NCBI RefSeq assembly: GCF_913777995.1
Contig: NZ_CAJYVE010000004.1
Span: 124,001-188,000, forward strand
DNA from: an uncultured Pseudomonas sp.
GTDB taxonomy: Bacteria; Pseudomonadota; Gammaproteobacteria; Pseudomonadales; Pseudomonadaceae
Direction: 5' to 3'
DNA: 64,000 nt
A program made the translations under genes and the position numbers. The notes beneath the pieces are model-generated. The model saw only the letters and a list, made by a program, of their open reading frames with translations. It was not told the origin of the DNA and searched no databases. Positions 38,564 to 48,178 of this stretch are shown one piece after another (within the stretch, counting starts at the first letter, position 1; the number at the start of each line of letters is the position of its first letter).

Positions 38564-39730
38564 ATGAATCTTCACGAGTATCAGGGTAAGCAGCTGTTCG
38601 CTGAGTACGGCCTGCCAGTATCCAAGGGCTTTGCAGTAGACACCCCGGAAGCAGCCGCAGAAGCTTGCGACAAGATCGGCGGCAACGAGTGGGTCGTAAA
38701 AGCTCAGGTTCACGCTGGTGGCCGCGGTAAAGCGGGCGGCGTCAAGCTGGTTCGCAGCAAGGAAGACGCAGCTGCTTTCGCTCAGCAGTGGCTGGGCAAG
38801 CGTCTGGTGACCTACCAGACCGACGCCAATGGTCAGCCAGTGACCAAGATCCTGGTCGAATCCTGCACCGACATCGCCAAGGAACTTTACCTGGGCGCTG
38901 TAGTAGACCGTTCCAGCCGTCGTATCGTGTTCATGGCCTCCACCGAAGGCGGCGTGGACATCGAGAAGATCGCTCACGACACTCCTGAGAAGATTCTCAA
39001 GGCCACCGTTGACCCGCTGGTTGGCGCTCAGCCTTACCAGGGCCGCGAGCTGGCTTTCCAACTGGGCCTGCAAGGCGACCAGATCAAGCAGTTCACCAAC
39101 ATCTTCGTTGGCCTGGCCAAGCTGTTCCAGGACTACGACCTGGCCCTGCTGGAAATCAACCCGCTGGTGATCAAGGCCGACGGCAACCTGCACTGCCTGG
39201 ATGCCAAGATCAACATCGACAGCAACGCTGTCTACCGTCAGCCCAAGCTGAAGGCTTTCCACGATCCTTCGCAGGACGACCCTCGCGAAGCTCACGCTGC
39301 CAAGTTCGAACTGAACTACGTGGCCCTGGAAGGCAACATCGGCTGCATGGTCAACGGTGCCGGTCTGGCCATGGGTACCATGGACATCGTCAACCTGCAC
39401 GGCGGCAAGCCAGCCAACTTCCTTGACGTAGGCGGCGGCGCGACCAAAGAGCGCGTAACCGAAGCCTTCAAGATCATCCTGTCCGACAGCAACGTGGCGG
39501 CAGTGCTGGTCAACATCTTCGGCGGCATCGTTCGCTGCGACATGATTGCCGAAGGCATCATCGGCGCCGTGAAAGAAGTCGGCGTGAAAATCCCGGTCGT
39601 TGTTCGCCTCGAAGGCAACAACGCTGAACTGGGCGCTAAAGTACTGGCAGAAAGTGGCTTGAACATCATCGCAGCTACCAGCCTGACCGATGCTGCTCAA
39701 CAAGTTGTCAAAGCTGCGGAGGGCAAGTAA
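38564..39730 (+). CDS. sucC: Succinyl-CoA synthetase, beta subunit (ADP/GDP-forming)
   Basis: ATP-grasp subunit that converts succinyl-CoA to succinate while making a nucleoside triphosphate. It has 388 residues, normal: [20 protein letters not shown], the glycine-rich [13 protein letters not shown] (~residue 46), and the [11 protein letters not shown] metal site, with [16 protein letters not shown] and [10 protein letters not shown] further on. Its TAA overlaps the sucD ATG by one base, so translation is coupled. Confidence 0.98.
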   Translation: MNLHEYQGKQLFAEYGLPVSKGFAVDTPEAAAEACDKIGGNEWVVKAQVHAGGRGKAGGVKLVRSKEDAAAFAQQWLGKRLVTYQTDANGQPVTKILVESCTDIAKELYLGAVVDRSSRRIVFMASTEGGVDIEKIAHDTPEKILKATVDPLVGAQPYQGRELAFQLGLQGDQIKQFTNIFVGLAKLFQDYDLALLEINPLVIKADGNLHCLDAKINIDSNAVYRQPKLKAFHDPSQDDPREAHAAKFELNYVALEGNIGCMVNGAGLAMGTMDIVNLHGGKPANFLDVGGGATKERVTEAFKIILSDSNVAAVLVNIFGGIVRCDMIAEGIIGAVKEVGVKIPVVVRLEGNNAELGAKVLAESGLNIIAATSLTDAAQQVVKAAEGK

Positions 39731-40614
39731 TGAGCGTTCTGATCAATAAAGACACCAAGGTTATCTGCCAGGGCTTCACCGGCTCGCAAGGTACCTTCCA
39801 CTCCGAACAAGCCATCGCCTACGGCACCCAGATGGTTGGCGGCGTGACTCCGGGCAAAGGCGGCACCACTCACCTGGGCCTGCCAGTGTTCAACACTGTC
39901 AAGGAAGCCGTTGAAGCCACCGGCGCCGATGCTTCGGTGATCTACGTTCCGGCTCCTTTCTGCAAGGACTCGATCCTGGAAGCCGCATTCGCCGGCATCA
40001 AGCTGATCGTGTGCATCACCGAAGGCATTCCTACCCTGGACATGCTGGATGCCAAGGTCAAGTGCGACGAGCTGGGCGTACGCCTGATCGGCCCTAACTG
40101 CCCGGGTGTCATCACTCCAGGCGAGTGCAAGATCGGCATCATGCCAGGTCACATCCACCTGCCAGGCAAGGTCGGTATCGTTTCGCGTTCCGGCACCCTG
40201 ACCTACGAAGCCGTCAAGCAGACCACTGACGCCGGTTTCGGTCAGTCCACCTGCGTCGGTATCGGTGGTGACCCGATTCCAGGCTCCAACTTCATCGACA
40301 TCCTGAAGCTGTTCCAGGAAGACCCGAAGACCGAAGCGATCGTCATGATCGGTGAGATCGGCGGTTCCGCTGAAGAAGAAGCTGCTGCCTACATCAAGGC
40401 CAACGTGACCAAGCCAGTGGTTTCCTACATCGCTGGTGTGACTGCTCCTCCGGGCAAGCGCATGGGCCACGCAGGCGCGATCATCTCTGGCGGCAAAGGC
40501 ACTGCGGACGAGAAATTCGCCGCTCTGCAAGACGCTGGCGTGAAGACCGTTCGTTCCCTGGCTGACATCGGCAAGGCTCTGGCCGAGCTGACCGGTTGGG
40601 AAATGAAGAAGTAA
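39730..40614 (+). CDS. sucD: Succinyl-CoA synthetase, alpha subunit
   Basis: CoA-binding and phosphohistidine subunit, 294 residues. It shows the CoA site near the N-terminus ([16 protein letters not shown]), [21 protein letters not shown], the [15 protein letters not shown] segment and the phosphorylated histidine in [13 protein letters not shown] (~residue 247). It is the last gene of the sdh-suc run and is followed by a strong terminator. Confidence 0.98.
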   Translation: MSVLINKDTKVICQGFTGSQGTFHSEQAIAYGTQMVGGVTPGKGGTTHLGLPVFNTVKEAVEATGADASVIYVPAPFCKDSILEAAFAGIKLIVCITEGIPTLDMLDAKVKCDELGVRLIGPNCPGVITPGECKIGIMPGHIHLPGKVGIVSRSGTLTYEAVKQTTDAGFGQSTCVGIGGDPIPGSNFIDILKLFQEDPKTEAIVMIGEIGGSAEEEAAAYIKANVTKPVVSYIAGVTAPPGKRMGHAGAIISGGKGTADEKFAALQDAGVKTVRSLADIGKALAELTGWEMKK

Positions 40615-40630
40615 GTCATACTTGCTTCGT

Positions 40631-40664
40631 ACAAAGGCCACCTTCGGGTGGCCTTTGTCTTTTC
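40631..40664 (+). terminator. Rho-independent terminator after sucCD
   Basis: A 12-bp stem ACAAAGGCCACC/GGTGGCCTTTGT closed by a stable TTCG tetraloop and followed by cttttc. Confidence 0.9.
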
Positions 40665-40683
40665 TGCACGTCTGACCCTCTAC

Positions 40684-40760
40684 AAGGGCTTCAGCCGCGA
40701 GGGCAGCGACGCATTCTCGCTGACGTTCGGGTTTCTTCGCGGCCGAGCCGCTGCTCCCAT
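40684..40760. repeat. Degenerate REP doublet upstream of brnQ
   Basis: Arms GGCTTCAGCCGCGAGG and TCTTCGCGGCCGAGCCGCTGCTCC face each other across a ~35-base spacer. Similar cores occur at 63823-63912. Confidence 0.6.
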
Positions 40761-40887
40761 CATTGGCTTTGCGAGCATATCGTGCATGCAGCCGGCAAAT
40801 ACTGTCGTTCATGCGTCATTGAAAGCCTTGAAACCGTGCAGATCATCGGTATTGCGCCCTTTACTAGTGCGTTTTGTGCGTTATTTC

Positions 40888-40930
40888 GATAGCCTTGCAC
40901 GCTTCGCGGTGCGGCCCGGCTCCCACAAGG
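40888..40930. repeat. Single REP-like arm upstream of brnQ
   Basis: GCTTCGCGGTGCGGCCCGGCTCCCAC resembles a decayed REP arm. The rest of the 427-base sucD-brnQ gap (40761-40887 and 40931-41041) shows no gene or clear promoter to me. Confidence 0.45.
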
Positions 40931-41041
40931 ACCCGAGGCGCTGCACGCCTGCTTCACGAGAGCGGCAAATTTCCCCTGTCCCTATCCGGCCACGCGGGAG
41001 TCTTCTTTATCGTTCCTGATCCGGCAGTGTGGTTTTCCTAG

Positions 41042-42355
41042 ATGAAAGTATTGAAAGGCCGGGACATCCTGGCACTGGGCTTCATGACGTTCGCCCTGTT
41101 CGTAGGGGCTGGTAACATTATTTTTCCGCCCATCGTCGGCCTGCAGGCCGGTCCTAACGTGTGGGCCGCGGCCTTGGGTTTCCTGGTCACCGCCGTGGGC
41201 CTTCCGGTCCTGACCGTCATCGCCCTGGCGCGTGTCGGTGGCGCCATGGACAGCCTCAGCACTCCAATCGGCCGCGTCGCTGGCCTGATCCTCGCCACCG
41301 TCTGTTACCTGGCCGTGGGGCCGTTCTTCGCCACCCCGCGCACCGCCACGGTGTCCTTTGAAGTGGGCGTCGCCCCGCTGACCGGTGATACGCCCCTGGC
41401 GCTGTTTCTCTACAGCCTCGTGTACTTCCTGATCGTGCTGGTGGTGTCGTTGTATCCCGGCCGCCTGCTGGACACCGTTGGTCGTTTCCTGGGCCCGTTG
41501 AAGATCATTGCCCTGGGCGTGCTGGGCGTGGCGGCCTTCGTGATGCCCGCCGGTGATATTGGTGCGGCGCTGCCGGCCTACAGCAATGGAGCATTTTCCA
41601 AGGGTTTCACCGAAGGCTATCTGACCATGGATACCCTGGGTGCGCTGGTGTTCGGCATCGTGATCGTCAACGCCATCCGTTCGCGGGGCGTGGAGTCGCC
41701 AAAGCTGATTACCCGTTATGCCGTGATCGCCGGCGTGATCGCCGGAGTAGGGCTTGCGCTGGTGTACATCAGCCTGTTCCGTCTGGGGTCGGGCAGCCAC
41801 GCGATTGCCGCAGGTGCCAGTAACGGTGCGGCGGTGCTGCATGCCTATGTGCAATACAGTTTCGGCACGCTGGGCAGTGGCTTCCTGGCCGCGCTGATCG
41901 CCCTGGCCTGTCTGGTGACAGCCGTCGGTCTGACCTGTGCCTGCGCCGAGTATTTCAGCCGCCTGCTGCCACTTTCGTATCGTACGCTGGTGATAGGCTT
42001 GGCCGGGTTCTCGCTGCTGGTTTCCAACCTCGGCCTGACCCGCCTGATCGAAGTGTCGGTACCCGTGCTGACCGGCATCTACCCGCCTTGCATCGTGCTG
42101 GTCGCCCTGAGCTTCTGCCATGGCCTGTGGCGCCACCCAAGCCGTGTCGTTGCGCCGGTGATGCTGGTGTCGCTGTTGTTCGGTGCAGTGGATGCCATCA
42201 AGACGGCAGGCCTGACCGAGTATCTGCCGCAGGCGCTGGCGAACCTGCCGCTGAGTGCGCAAGGTCTGGCCTGGCTGGTGCCTTCGGTTATCACGCTCGC
42301 CTTCATGGTGGCCGTGGATCGCTGGCTGGGCGCGCCGCGCGAGTCGCTGGCCTAA
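41042..42355 (+). CDS. brnQ: Branched-chain amino acid transporter, LIVCS family
   Basis: Sodium-coupled importer of leucine, isoleucine and valine in the inner membrane. It has 437 residues and ~12 membrane helices. The N-terminal [21 protein letters not shown] is the BrnQ signature, with [18 protein letters not shown] at ~residue 96 and TCACAEYF in helix 8. ATG 41042 has only a poor Shine-Dalgarno, so initiation may be weak or structured. It is monocistronic with a bidirectional terminator after it. Confidence 0.94.
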   Translation: MKVLKGRDILALGFMTFALFVGAGNIIFPPIVGLQAGPNVWAAALGFLVTAVGLPVLTVIALARVGGAMDSLSTPIGRVAGLILATVCYLAVGPFFATPRTATVSFEVGVAPLTGDTPLALFLYSLVYFLIVLVVSLYPGRLLDTVGRFLGPLKIIALGVLGVAAFVMPAGDIGAALPAYSNGAFSKGFTEGYLTMDTLGALVFGIVIVNAIRSRGVESPKLITRYAVIAGVIAGVGLALVYISLFRLGSGSHAIAAGASNGAAVLHAYVQYSFGTLGSGFLAALIALACLVTAVGLTCACAEYFSRLLPLSYRTLVIGLAGFSLLVSNLGLTRLIEVSVPVLTGIYPPCIVLVALSFCHGLWRHPSRVVAPVMLVSLLFGAVDAIKTAGLTEYLPQALANLPLSAQGLAWLVPSVITLAFMVAVDRWLGAPRESLA

Positions 42356-42417
42356 GCAGTACAGCGGTCGGAAACAATGAATGGCGTTAAGCCATATAAA
42401 CATCGAGCTGCGTTTGA

Positions 42418-42454
42418 AAATAATAAGGCCCGCACTAAGCGGGCCTTATTATTT
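42418..42454. terminator. Bidirectional terminator between brnQ and the small lipoprotein
   Basis: A perfect 16-bp stem (42418-42433 with 42439-42454), 5-base loop, GC-rich centre and A/T-rich ends giving T runs on both strands. It serves both convergent genes. Confidence 0.93.
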
Positions 42455-42466
42455 ATATCGGGGAAC

Positions 42467-42736
42467 TTATTGCTTCGGCGCGGTTTCCGGCGTAGTGGCC
42501 GGTGCCTGGCTGGCGTTTTCCTGGGCGCGTTGTTGGGCGGCTTCTGCATTCTTCTGCGCCGCTTCCTGGCTTTCCTTGGCCGCGTCGTTCACTTTTTCCT
42601 GGGCCTTCTCCATGGACTCCTGGGACTGCTGGGCCGCTTTATTGGCCTCTTGCTGGGTGTTCTCGGATTTCTTGTCGCAGGCGGTCAGGCCGACGGCAGC
42701 AGCAAGCATCAAGGCATAGGCAAAAGATTTACGCAT
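42467..42736 (-). CDS. Small helical lipoprotein, candidate AlgU target
   Basis: An 89-residue predicted lipoprotein: signal peptide MRKSFAYALMLAAAVG and lipobox LTAC (Cys at ~19). The mature chain is Ala/Gln/Glu/Lys-rich (~residues 25-75) with heptad-like spacing of alanines, so a Braun-lipoprotein-like coiled coil is likely, ending in a Pro/Thr/Ala tail. It has an aaggag Shine-Dalgarno and an upstream promoter resembling the envelope-stress sigma factor AlgU pattern. Function unknown; outer-membrane lipoprotein of the stress response is an inference. Confidence 0.82.
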   Translation of the reverse strand: MRKSFAYALMLAAAVGLTACDKKSENTQQEANKAAQQSQESMEKAQEKVNDAAKESQEAAQKNAEAAQQRAQENASQAPATTPETAPKQ

Positions 42737-42770
42737 GGGGTGTTTCTCCTTATTGAATACCTAACGTGCC

Positions 42771-42798
42771 TAAGAGCCTGACACTTCATCGTAAGTTC
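42771..42798 (-). promoter_or_regulatory. AlgU (sigma22)-like promoter of the small lipoprotein
   Basis: On the minus strand: GAACTT (42798-42793), 17 bases, TCTTA (42775-42771). This fits the AlgU/RpoE pattern GAACTT-N16-17-TCTnA, with a perfect -35. The leader would be about 30 bases. Confidence 0.55.
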
Positions 42799-42869
42799 CA
42801 GCGATTCGTCAGAATATTAAAGTGATATGAATGGGGAACTTTCAGGCGGCTGTGAAACTTGCTTCGTGT

Positions 42870-42887
42870 TGTTGCAAAGTTGCAACA
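42870..42887. promoter_or_regulatory. 18-base palindrome between the lipoprotein and htpG
   Basis: TGTTGCAA-AG-TTGCAACA is a perfect inverted repeat apart from its central two bases. It lies between the two divergent promoters (AlgU-like to the left, sigma32-type to the right) and fits an operator for a dimeric regulator. The regulator is unknown to me. Confidence 0.5.
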
Positions 42888-42943
42888 CAATGCACTGATT
42901 GACGCGCGGCAGCTTCAAGCGGCGGTTCTTTATGCGCGGGGCT

Positions 42944-42972
42944 CTTGAAATCCTCGACGGCGTCCCCACCTA
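42944..42972 (+). promoter_or_regulatory. Heat-shock (sigma32) promoter of htpG
   Basis: CTTGAAA (42944-42950), 13 bases, CCCCACCTA (42964-42972): an almost perfect sigma32 promoter. Spacing is identical to the ibpA promoter at 3451-3479. Confidence 0.85.
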
Positions 42973-43039
42973 GATGACAACCCGCTGCCAGCCACCGCGC
43001 CCTCGGCAGCTTGTGCCATCTGATTGGAGTTTGATGACC

Positions 43040-44944
43040 ATGAGTGTGGAAACTCAAAAGGAAACCCTGGGCTTCCAGACCGAGGTAAAGCAACTGCTGC
43101 ACCTCATGATCCACTCGCTGTATTCCAACAAGGAAATTTTCCTGCGCGAGTTGATCTCCAACGCTTCGGATGCCGTCGATAAGCTGCGCTTCGAGGCGCT
43201 GGCCAAGCCTGAGCTGCTCGAAGGTGGTGCCGAGCTGAAGATTCGCGTCAGCTTCGACAAGGACGCCAAGACCGTCACCATCGAAGACAACGGCATCGGT
43301 ATGAGCCGCGACGATGTGATCGCTCACCTGGGCACCATCGCCAAGTCGGGCACTGCCGACTTCATGAAGAACCTCACCGGCGACCAGAAGAAGGACTCGC
43401 ACCTCATCGGCCAATTTGGTGTGGGCTTCTATTCGGCGTTCATCGTCGCCGACCAGGTCGACGTGTTCACCCGTCGTGCCGGCCTGCCAGCCAGCGAGGG
43501 CGTGCATTGGTCGTCGAAAGGCGAGGGCGAGTTCGAGGTGGCCAACGTCGAGAAGGACGAGCGCGGTACCCGTATCGTGCTGCACCTCAAGAACGGCGAA
43601 GAAGAGTTCGCCGACGGCTGGCGTCTGCGCAACATCGTCAAGAAGTATTCCGATCACATCGCCTTGCCCATCGAGCTGCCCAAGCAGCAGGCTGCAGCAG
43701 AGGGTGAAGAAGCGCCGGCCGAAGAGTGGGAAACCGTCAACCGTGCCAGCGCCCTGTGGACCCGTCCGCGTACCGAGATCAAGGACGAGGAATACCAGGA
43801 GTTCTACAAGCACATCGGTCATGACTTCGAGAATCCGCTGAGCTGGAGCCACAACAAGGTCGAAGGCAAGCTGGAGTACAGCTCGCTGCTGTACGTACCG
43901 GCGCGTGCACCGTTCGACCTGTATCAGCGTGAAGCACCTCGTGGCCTGAAACTCTACGTGCAGCGCGTGTTCATCATGGACCAGGCCGAGTCGTTCCTGC
44001 CGCTGTACCTGCGCTTCATCAAGGGGGTGGTGGACTCCAACGACCTGTCGCTGAACGTTTCCCGCGAGATCCTGCAGAAGGATCCGATCATCGACTCGAT
44101 GAAGTCGGCACTCACCAAGCGTGTGCTGGACATGCTGGAGAAACTGGCCAAGAACGAGCCCGAACAGTACAAGGGCTTCTGGAAGAATTTCGGTCAGGTG
44201 CTCAAGGAAGGTCCCGCCGAAGACTTCGCCAACAAGGAGAAGATCGCCGGCCTGCTGCGTTTCGCCTCGACCTCCGACGAGAGCGGCGAGCAGAGTGTGT
44301 CCCTGGCCGACTACCTGGCTCGCGCCAAGGAAGGTCAAGACAAGATCTACTACCTCACCGGCGAATCCTATGCGCAGGTGCGTAACAGCCCGCACCTGGA
44401 AGTATTCCGCAAGAAAGGCATCGAGGTGCTGCTGCTCACCGATCGTATCGACGAGTGGCTGATGAGCTACCTGACCGACTTCGACGGCAAGGGCTTCGTC
44501 GATGTGGCTCGCGGTGACCTGGACCTGGGCAAGCTGGACTCCGAAGAGGACAAGAAGGCCCAGGAAGAAGTCGCCAAGGAGAAGGAAGGTCTGGTCGAAC
44601 GCCTGAAGACCGCCTTGGGTGAGTCGGTGAGCGAAGTGCGCGTCTCGCACCGTCTGACCGACTCTCCGGCGATCCTGGCCATCGGCGAGCAGGACCTCGG
44701 CCTGCAGATGCGTCAGATCCTCGAGGCCAGCGGCCAGAAGGTTCCGGACTCCAAGCCGATCTTCGAATTCAACCCGGCCCACCCGTTGATCAACAAGCTC
44801 GACGGCGAGCCGGACGAAGACCGCTTCGTCGAGCTGTCGCACATTCTCTTCGATCAGGCGGCCCTGGCCGCTGGCGACAGCCTGAAGGACCCCGCCGCCT
44901 ACGTGCGCCGTCTGAACAAGCTGCTGGTCGAGTTGTCGGTGTGA
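43040..44944 (+). CDS. htpG: Chaperone HtpG (bacterial Hsp90)
   Basis: ATP-dependent homodimeric chaperone of the cytoplasm. It has 634 residues: GHKL ATPase domain ([41 protein letters not shown]) over residues ~1-230, a middle domain with [24 protein letters not shown] and the catalytic arginine in NVSREILQ, and a C-terminal dimer domain. ATG 43040 ([12 protein letters not shown]) is chosen; ATG 43034 two codons upstream is also in frame and nearer to a ggag, so the true start may differ by two residues. Controlled by a sigma32-type promoter. Confidence 0.97.
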   Translation: MSVETQKETLGFQTEVKQLLHLMIHSLYSNKEIFLRELISNASDAVDKLRFEALAKPELLEGGAELKIRVSFDKDAKTVTIEDNGIGMSRDDVIAHLGTIAKSGTADFMKNLTGDQKKDSHLIGQFGVGFYSAFIVADQVDVFTRRAGLPASEGVHWSSKGEGEFEVANVEKDERGTRIVLHLKNGEEEFADGWRLRNIVKKYSDHIALPIELPKQQAAAEGEEAPAEEWETVNRASALWTRPRTEIKDEEYQEFYKHIGHDFENPLSWSHNKVEGKLEYSSLLYVPARAPFDLYQREAPRGLKLYVQRVFIMDQAESFLPLYLRFIKGVVDSNDLSLNVSREILQKDPIIDSMKSALTKRVLDMLEKLAKNEPEQYKGFWKNFGQVLKEGPAEDFANKEKIAGLLRFASTSDESGEQSVSLADYLARAKEGQDKIYYLTGESYAQVRNSPHLEVFRKKGIEVLLLTDRIDEWLMSYLTDFDGKGFVDVARGDLDLGKLDSEEDKKAQEEVAKEKEGLVERLKTALGESVSEVRVSHRLTDSPAILAIGEQDLGLQMRQILEASGQKVPDSKPIFEFNPAHPLINKLDGEPDEDRFVELSHILFDQAALAAGDSLKDPAAYVRRLNKLLVELSV

Positions 44945-44958
44945 TGAACGCCTGAATG

Positions 44959-44980
44959 AAAACCCGCTTCGGCGGGTTTT
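44959..44980 (+). terminator. Rho-independent terminator after htpG
   Basis: A 9-bp stem AAAACCCGC/GCGGGTTTT with a ttcg loop, 14 bases after the stop; the T run is within the stem end. Confidence 0.87.
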
Positions 44981-45028
44981 CTGTTTCTGCAATGAATGAT
45001 ATTCCCACCGTTCGTTAAGGAGTCATTG

Positions 45029-45757
45029 ATGAACAACAATGTGACCGTTCGTACCCTGACCTGGCAGATCGACGGGCAAGTCTTCGAAGGGCGCCTGGCC
45101 TATCCGGCCGAGCCTGGTCCTGCGCGTCCGGGCCTGCTCATGGCGCCGAACTGGATGGGCGTCAGCCAGGGCGCCGAAGCCATCGCTCGTGAAGTGGCGG
45201 GGCAGGGGTATGTGGTATTGCTCGCCGACCTGTACGGCCAATCCGTGCGTCCGACGAACGGTGACGAAGCCGGGGCCGCGATGATGCCGCTGAAGGACGA
45301 CCGAGCGTTGCTGCGCCAGCGTATGCAGGTGGCCCTGACGCAGCTGCTGGCGCAGAGCGACGTCGGCCTCGACCCGCAGCGTATCGCCAGCTTCGGTTTC
45401 TGCTTCGGTGGCTGCTGTGCCTTGGAACTGGCGCGTGCCGGTGCCGACCTGAAGGCCGCAGTGTCCTTCCATGGCACCCTGGATACGCCTGATCCGGCCG
45501 ATGCCAGGAACATCAAGGGTTCGGTGCTGGTGTTGCATGGCGCCATCGATCCGTTGGTGCCTGATGAGCAACTGCCAGCGTTCGAGGCAGAGATGGAAGC
45601 GGCCGGTGTCGACTGGCAGCTCACCAGCTATGGCGGCGCCGCGCATTCCTTTACCGACCCGGCGGCCAACGTGCCGGGCAAGATGATGTACGACGCCAAG
45701 GTCTCCAAGCGGGCGTTCACCAGCATGTACAACCTGCTGTGTGAAGTCTTCGCCTGA
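45029..45757 (+). CDS. Dienelactone hydrolase family protein
   Basis: A 242-residue alpha/beta hydrolase of the dienelactone hydrolase family. The nucleophile cysteine sits in SFGFCFGGCCALEL at ~residue 124; the triad Asp (GAIDPLVPDEQ, ~175) and His (GGAAHSFTDPAAN, ~205) follow. ATG 45029 has a taaggag Shine-Dalgarno. There are no chlorocatechol or other aromatic-degradation genes nearby, so it is not a classical ClcD; many family members are general carboxyl-ester hydrolases. The location after htpG is, as I recall, shared with other Pseudomonas. Confidence 0.9.
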   Translation: MNNNVTVRTLTWQIDGQVFEGRLAYPAEPGPARPGLLMAPNWMGVSQGAEAIAREVAGQGYVVLLADLYGQSVRPTNGDEAGAAMMPLKDDRALLRQRMQVALTQLLAQSDVGLDPQRIASFGFCFGGCCALELARAGADLKAAVSFHGTLDTPDPADARNIKGSVLVLHGAIDPLVPDEQLPAFEAEMEAAGVDWQLTSYGGAAHSFTDPAANVPGKMMYDAKVSKRAFTSMYNLLCEVFA

Positions 45758-45783
45758 CACGGATACAGGTCAGCCAGGCCTCG

Positions 45784-45848
45784 GTAGCAGCGGCTTCACA
45801 TTCGCAGCAGATGCAGTGAATGTCCTGGTTCTGTAGCGGCTAAAGCAA
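45784..45848. repeat. Degenerate REP doublet (type B), left of the type A copy
   Basis: AGCGGCTTCACATTCGCAGC opens a segment whose spacer (ATGCAGTGAATGTCCTGG) and closing arm (GTAGCGGCTAAAGC) match the intact doublet at 63823-63912. It is followed at once by a type A doublet. Confidence 0.65.
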
Positions 45849-45966
45849 TACTGTTCAGTTAGGCGCTTTGCGGCTCTGTGGGAGCGAGCTTCCTCGCGAA
45901 AAGCTGGCAAAGTCGCTGAACCTGCGGTGAACGTGACGTCGTCTTCGCGAGCAAGCTCGCTCCCAC
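45847..45966. repeat. REP doublet (type A), copy 1, with conserved flank
   Basis: Arms GGGAGCGAGCTTCCTCGCGAA and TTCGCGAGCAAGCTCGCTCCC enclose a spacer containing GCAAAGTCGCTGAACCTGCG. The element, including ~30 bases outside the left arm (TACTGTTCAG...GCGCTTTGCGGCTCTGT), recurs inverted at 53238-53353. Confidence 0.8.
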
Positions 45967-46024
45967 GGCCTGAACTGTCTTGCGGCGAAAGCCGCTTGCC
46001 GGCGGCAGAGTCGAGTGTCCGGCG

Positions 46025-46879
46025 TCAGGTCGGCCATTCGATCCTGCCGTTCTCTCCTGGCACCACAGGCCAGTCTCCGTCTACCCAGCGCTGCTGGGCC
46101 TGCTCGATCAGCGCCAGGTCACTGGCCACGAAATTCCATCTCATGCGTCGTGGACCATCCAGCGGGGCTCCGCCGAGTAACACCGCGTGGCAGTCTGAGT
46201 CGGCGCACAGGTTCGGTGTTTCGCCCGGCTCCAGTACCACCAGCGTGCGACGCTGCAGCGGCTCGCCATCCAGGCTGGCATCGCCATCGAGCAGATACAG
46301 CGCGCGCTGTTCGTGCTCGCTGGGAATCGCCAGCGTGGTGGCGGTCGCCATATGCAACTCGGCGTACAGCGTCGCTGACAGCACAGGAACTGGCGAGCGC
46401 AGGCCAAAGCCTTCGCCGGCGATCAGGCGGATGCGAATACCCAGGTTGTCAGTCTGCGGCAATTGCGATGCCGGGTGATGGCTGTAGGCGCTCTGGCCCT
46501 GTTCGTGGTCCCGCGGCGACGCCAGCCACACTTGCAGGCCATGCAGCCGCGAGCCGCTTTGCCGAAGTGCCAGCGGGGTTCTCTCGACATGCGCAATGCC
46601 TTTGCCGGCGTTCATCCAGCTGACCTCGCCGGGGCTTACCTGCTGATCGCTGCCCAGGCTGTCCTTGTGCTGCAGCTGACCTTCGAAGAGATAGGTGAGG
46701 GTCGACAGACCGATGTGCGGATGCTGCTGGATGTCCATGCCGCTGCCGGGAGCGTAGGTATGCGGCAGCATGTGATCGAAGAACACGAATGGCCCAACGC
46801 TGCGACAGCGAGCCGAAGGCAGGGGGCGCAGGATCGGATGGCCCTCGACGGTTTCGGGCCGTGGGGTGATGGTCAGCAT
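46025..46879 (-). CDS. Pirin family protein
   Basis: A 284-residue bicupin. The N-terminal cupin holds the pirin signature FVFFDHMLPHTY...GSGMDIQQHPHIGLSTLTYLFEGQLQHKDSLG, with the metal-binding histidines at about residues 56, 58 and 100, and MNAGKGIAHVERTP. The C-terminal half is a second, degenerate cupin. Some bacterial pirins are quercetinases or bind partner enzymes; nothing here decides. It is convergent with the dienelactone hydrolase and lies 34 bases after the GntR gene on the same strand, so possibly cotranscribed with it. Confidence 0.92.
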   Translation of the reverse strand: MLTITPRPETVEGHPILRPLPSARCRSVGPFVFFDHMLPHTYAPGSGMDIQQHPHIGLSTLTYLFEGQLQHKDSLGSDQQVSPGEVSWMNAGKGIAHVERTPLALRQSGSRLHGLQVWLASPRDHEQGQSAYSHHPASQLPQTDNLGIRIRLIAGEGFGLRSPVPVLSATLYAELHMATATTLAIPSEHEQRALYLLDGDASLDGEPLQRRTLVVLEPGETPNLCADSDCHAVLLGGAPLDGPRRMRWNFVASDLALIEQAQQRWVDGDWPVVPGENGRIEWPT

Positions 46880-46913
46880 GGCTGCCCTCCAGTGAGTGTC
46901 TACGCCAGCGCTA

Positions 46914-47642
46914 TCAGTACACCAGCATGACTTCTACCCCTACGGGCGCGGCATATTCGGCCATGCGCCGGCGCGACAGCTCGAAATGCTCACGGACGAT
47001 TTCCGCTGCCGCTTGCGGATCGCGGCGCTCGATGGCTTCGATCATCTGATCGTGCTGGGCACAGGCCAGCTCCAGGTCCTGCTGCATGTCGGGGCTGGTT
47101 GGATGCCGGTAGAAGGTCTTGCCCAAGCGTGCATGATCGATCAGCAACCGACGCAGGCTGGGCATCAGGTAGTCGTTATGGGCCATCTTGCCGATTTCCA
47201 GATGGAACTCGTCGTTGTAGATGATGCGGTTCTCGACGTCCTTGGCTTCGATGGCCTGGCGGAACTGCGCCTGGATGGCGCGCAGTTTTTCGATTTCCGC
47301 TGCGCTGGCGTGCAGGGCTGCCAGCTGGGTGGTCGCGATGTACACCAGAGGGGCAGCGAGGAAGAAGCTGTGCAGCGATTCGTGGCTCATGGCCGCGACC
47401 CGTGGGGCGCGGTTGGCTTCCAGTTCGATATAGCCTTCTGCGGCGATCTGGCGCAGGAGTTCGCGCACCGGCGGACGAGAAAGGCCGAATTCGTCGCACA
47501 GCGCCAGCTCATCGACCACCGCGCCCGGTGCCAGCTCCATGCTGAGGATGCGCCGACGCAAGGTGTCGCCGAGCACGACCTTGCGATCGGGAGAAATATC
47601 GGGTTCGGGGGCGGCTTTCATCGTGGGTTTTCTGATCGTCAT
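46914..47642 (-). CDS. GntR-family regulator, FadR/FCD subfamily
   Basis: A 242-residue regulator: GntR winged helix (~15-80; LGDTLRRRILSMELAPGAVVDELALCDEFGLSRPPVRELLRQIAAEGYIEL as the core) and an FCD ligand domain (~95-230) with metal-binding histidine and Asp/Asn positions (FHLEIGKMAHND, AQHDQMIEAIERRD). ATG 47642 (MTIRKPTMK) is my choice, with ATG 47621 as an alternative; neither has a Shine-Dalgarno. It is divergent from the quaternary-amine ABC operon, so it may control that operon or pirin. The effector is unknown. Confidence 0.85.
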   Translation of the reverse strand: MTIRKPTMKAAPEPDISPDRKVVLGDTLRRRILSMELAPGAVVDELALCDEFGLSRPPVRELLRQIAAEGYIELEANRAPRVAAMSHESLHSFFLAAPLVYIATTQLAALHASAAEIEKLRAIQAQFRQAIEAKDVENRIIYNDEFHLEIGKMAHNDYLMPSLRRLLIDHARLGKTFYRHPTSPDMQQDLELACAQHDQMIEAIERRDPQAAAEIVREHFELSRRRMAEYAAPVGVEVMLVY

Positions 47643-48178
47643 GATGGATTGTCTGCTATTTGTATTACGGATATTGAAAGCTGGCCCTGCGCCTGTCCAC
47701 CGGTTTTTCGCCTGGCTCCGCGCGCCGGAATCCTTCTGATGCCGCTGCCGACCACCCATCCAGAAAAGCGCTCGTCGCCCATTCGTAAAAACGACAGGGT
47801 CCTGTTCGACAGCGACAAGCGCACAACCTTGAATTCACTCGCTAATCGCTTGAAAGCCAAGGAAAACCTGGCGTTCAGCTGTATTTTTTGAGTTTTATTT
47901 AGGTATACACAAAGAATACATTTCCGTTGACCGCCGTTCTTGCGCATGCGAGTCTCGCCTCATCAACTCGCGCATGCGGGGGCTGGACACCGTTCAGGCT
48001 GATCCCTGCCTTGCATGCGCAAAGAGCGCAACGCCTCGTCCTGCCAGCAAGTCGATGTCGGGTGTGAGCTCTCAAGCAGAACAAAAAGAATAACCAGCCG
48101 TGTTCCTGTGACACGGCTGTTTGAAGAGCGGGGCTTCCCATCAGAGGCCCGAACACTTGTGTACCAGGGGAATGAACC
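47643..48178. other. Divergent control region, GntR to ABC operon
   Basis: 536 bases with no supported gene. An A/T-rich part holds GTATACACAAAGAATACA (47903-47920), whose self-complementary GTATAC core resembles FCD-GntR operators. Further right there are no clear -10/-35 boxes; several short hairpins are possible. The last 60 bases before 48179 carry the ribosome site caggggaatg. Confidence 0.4.

Noticed and set aside
45758-46024. A small gene between the dienelactone hydrolase and pirin
   Set aside because: Open frames here are produced by the REP arms, which are palindromic and free of stops; no ribosome site is present.
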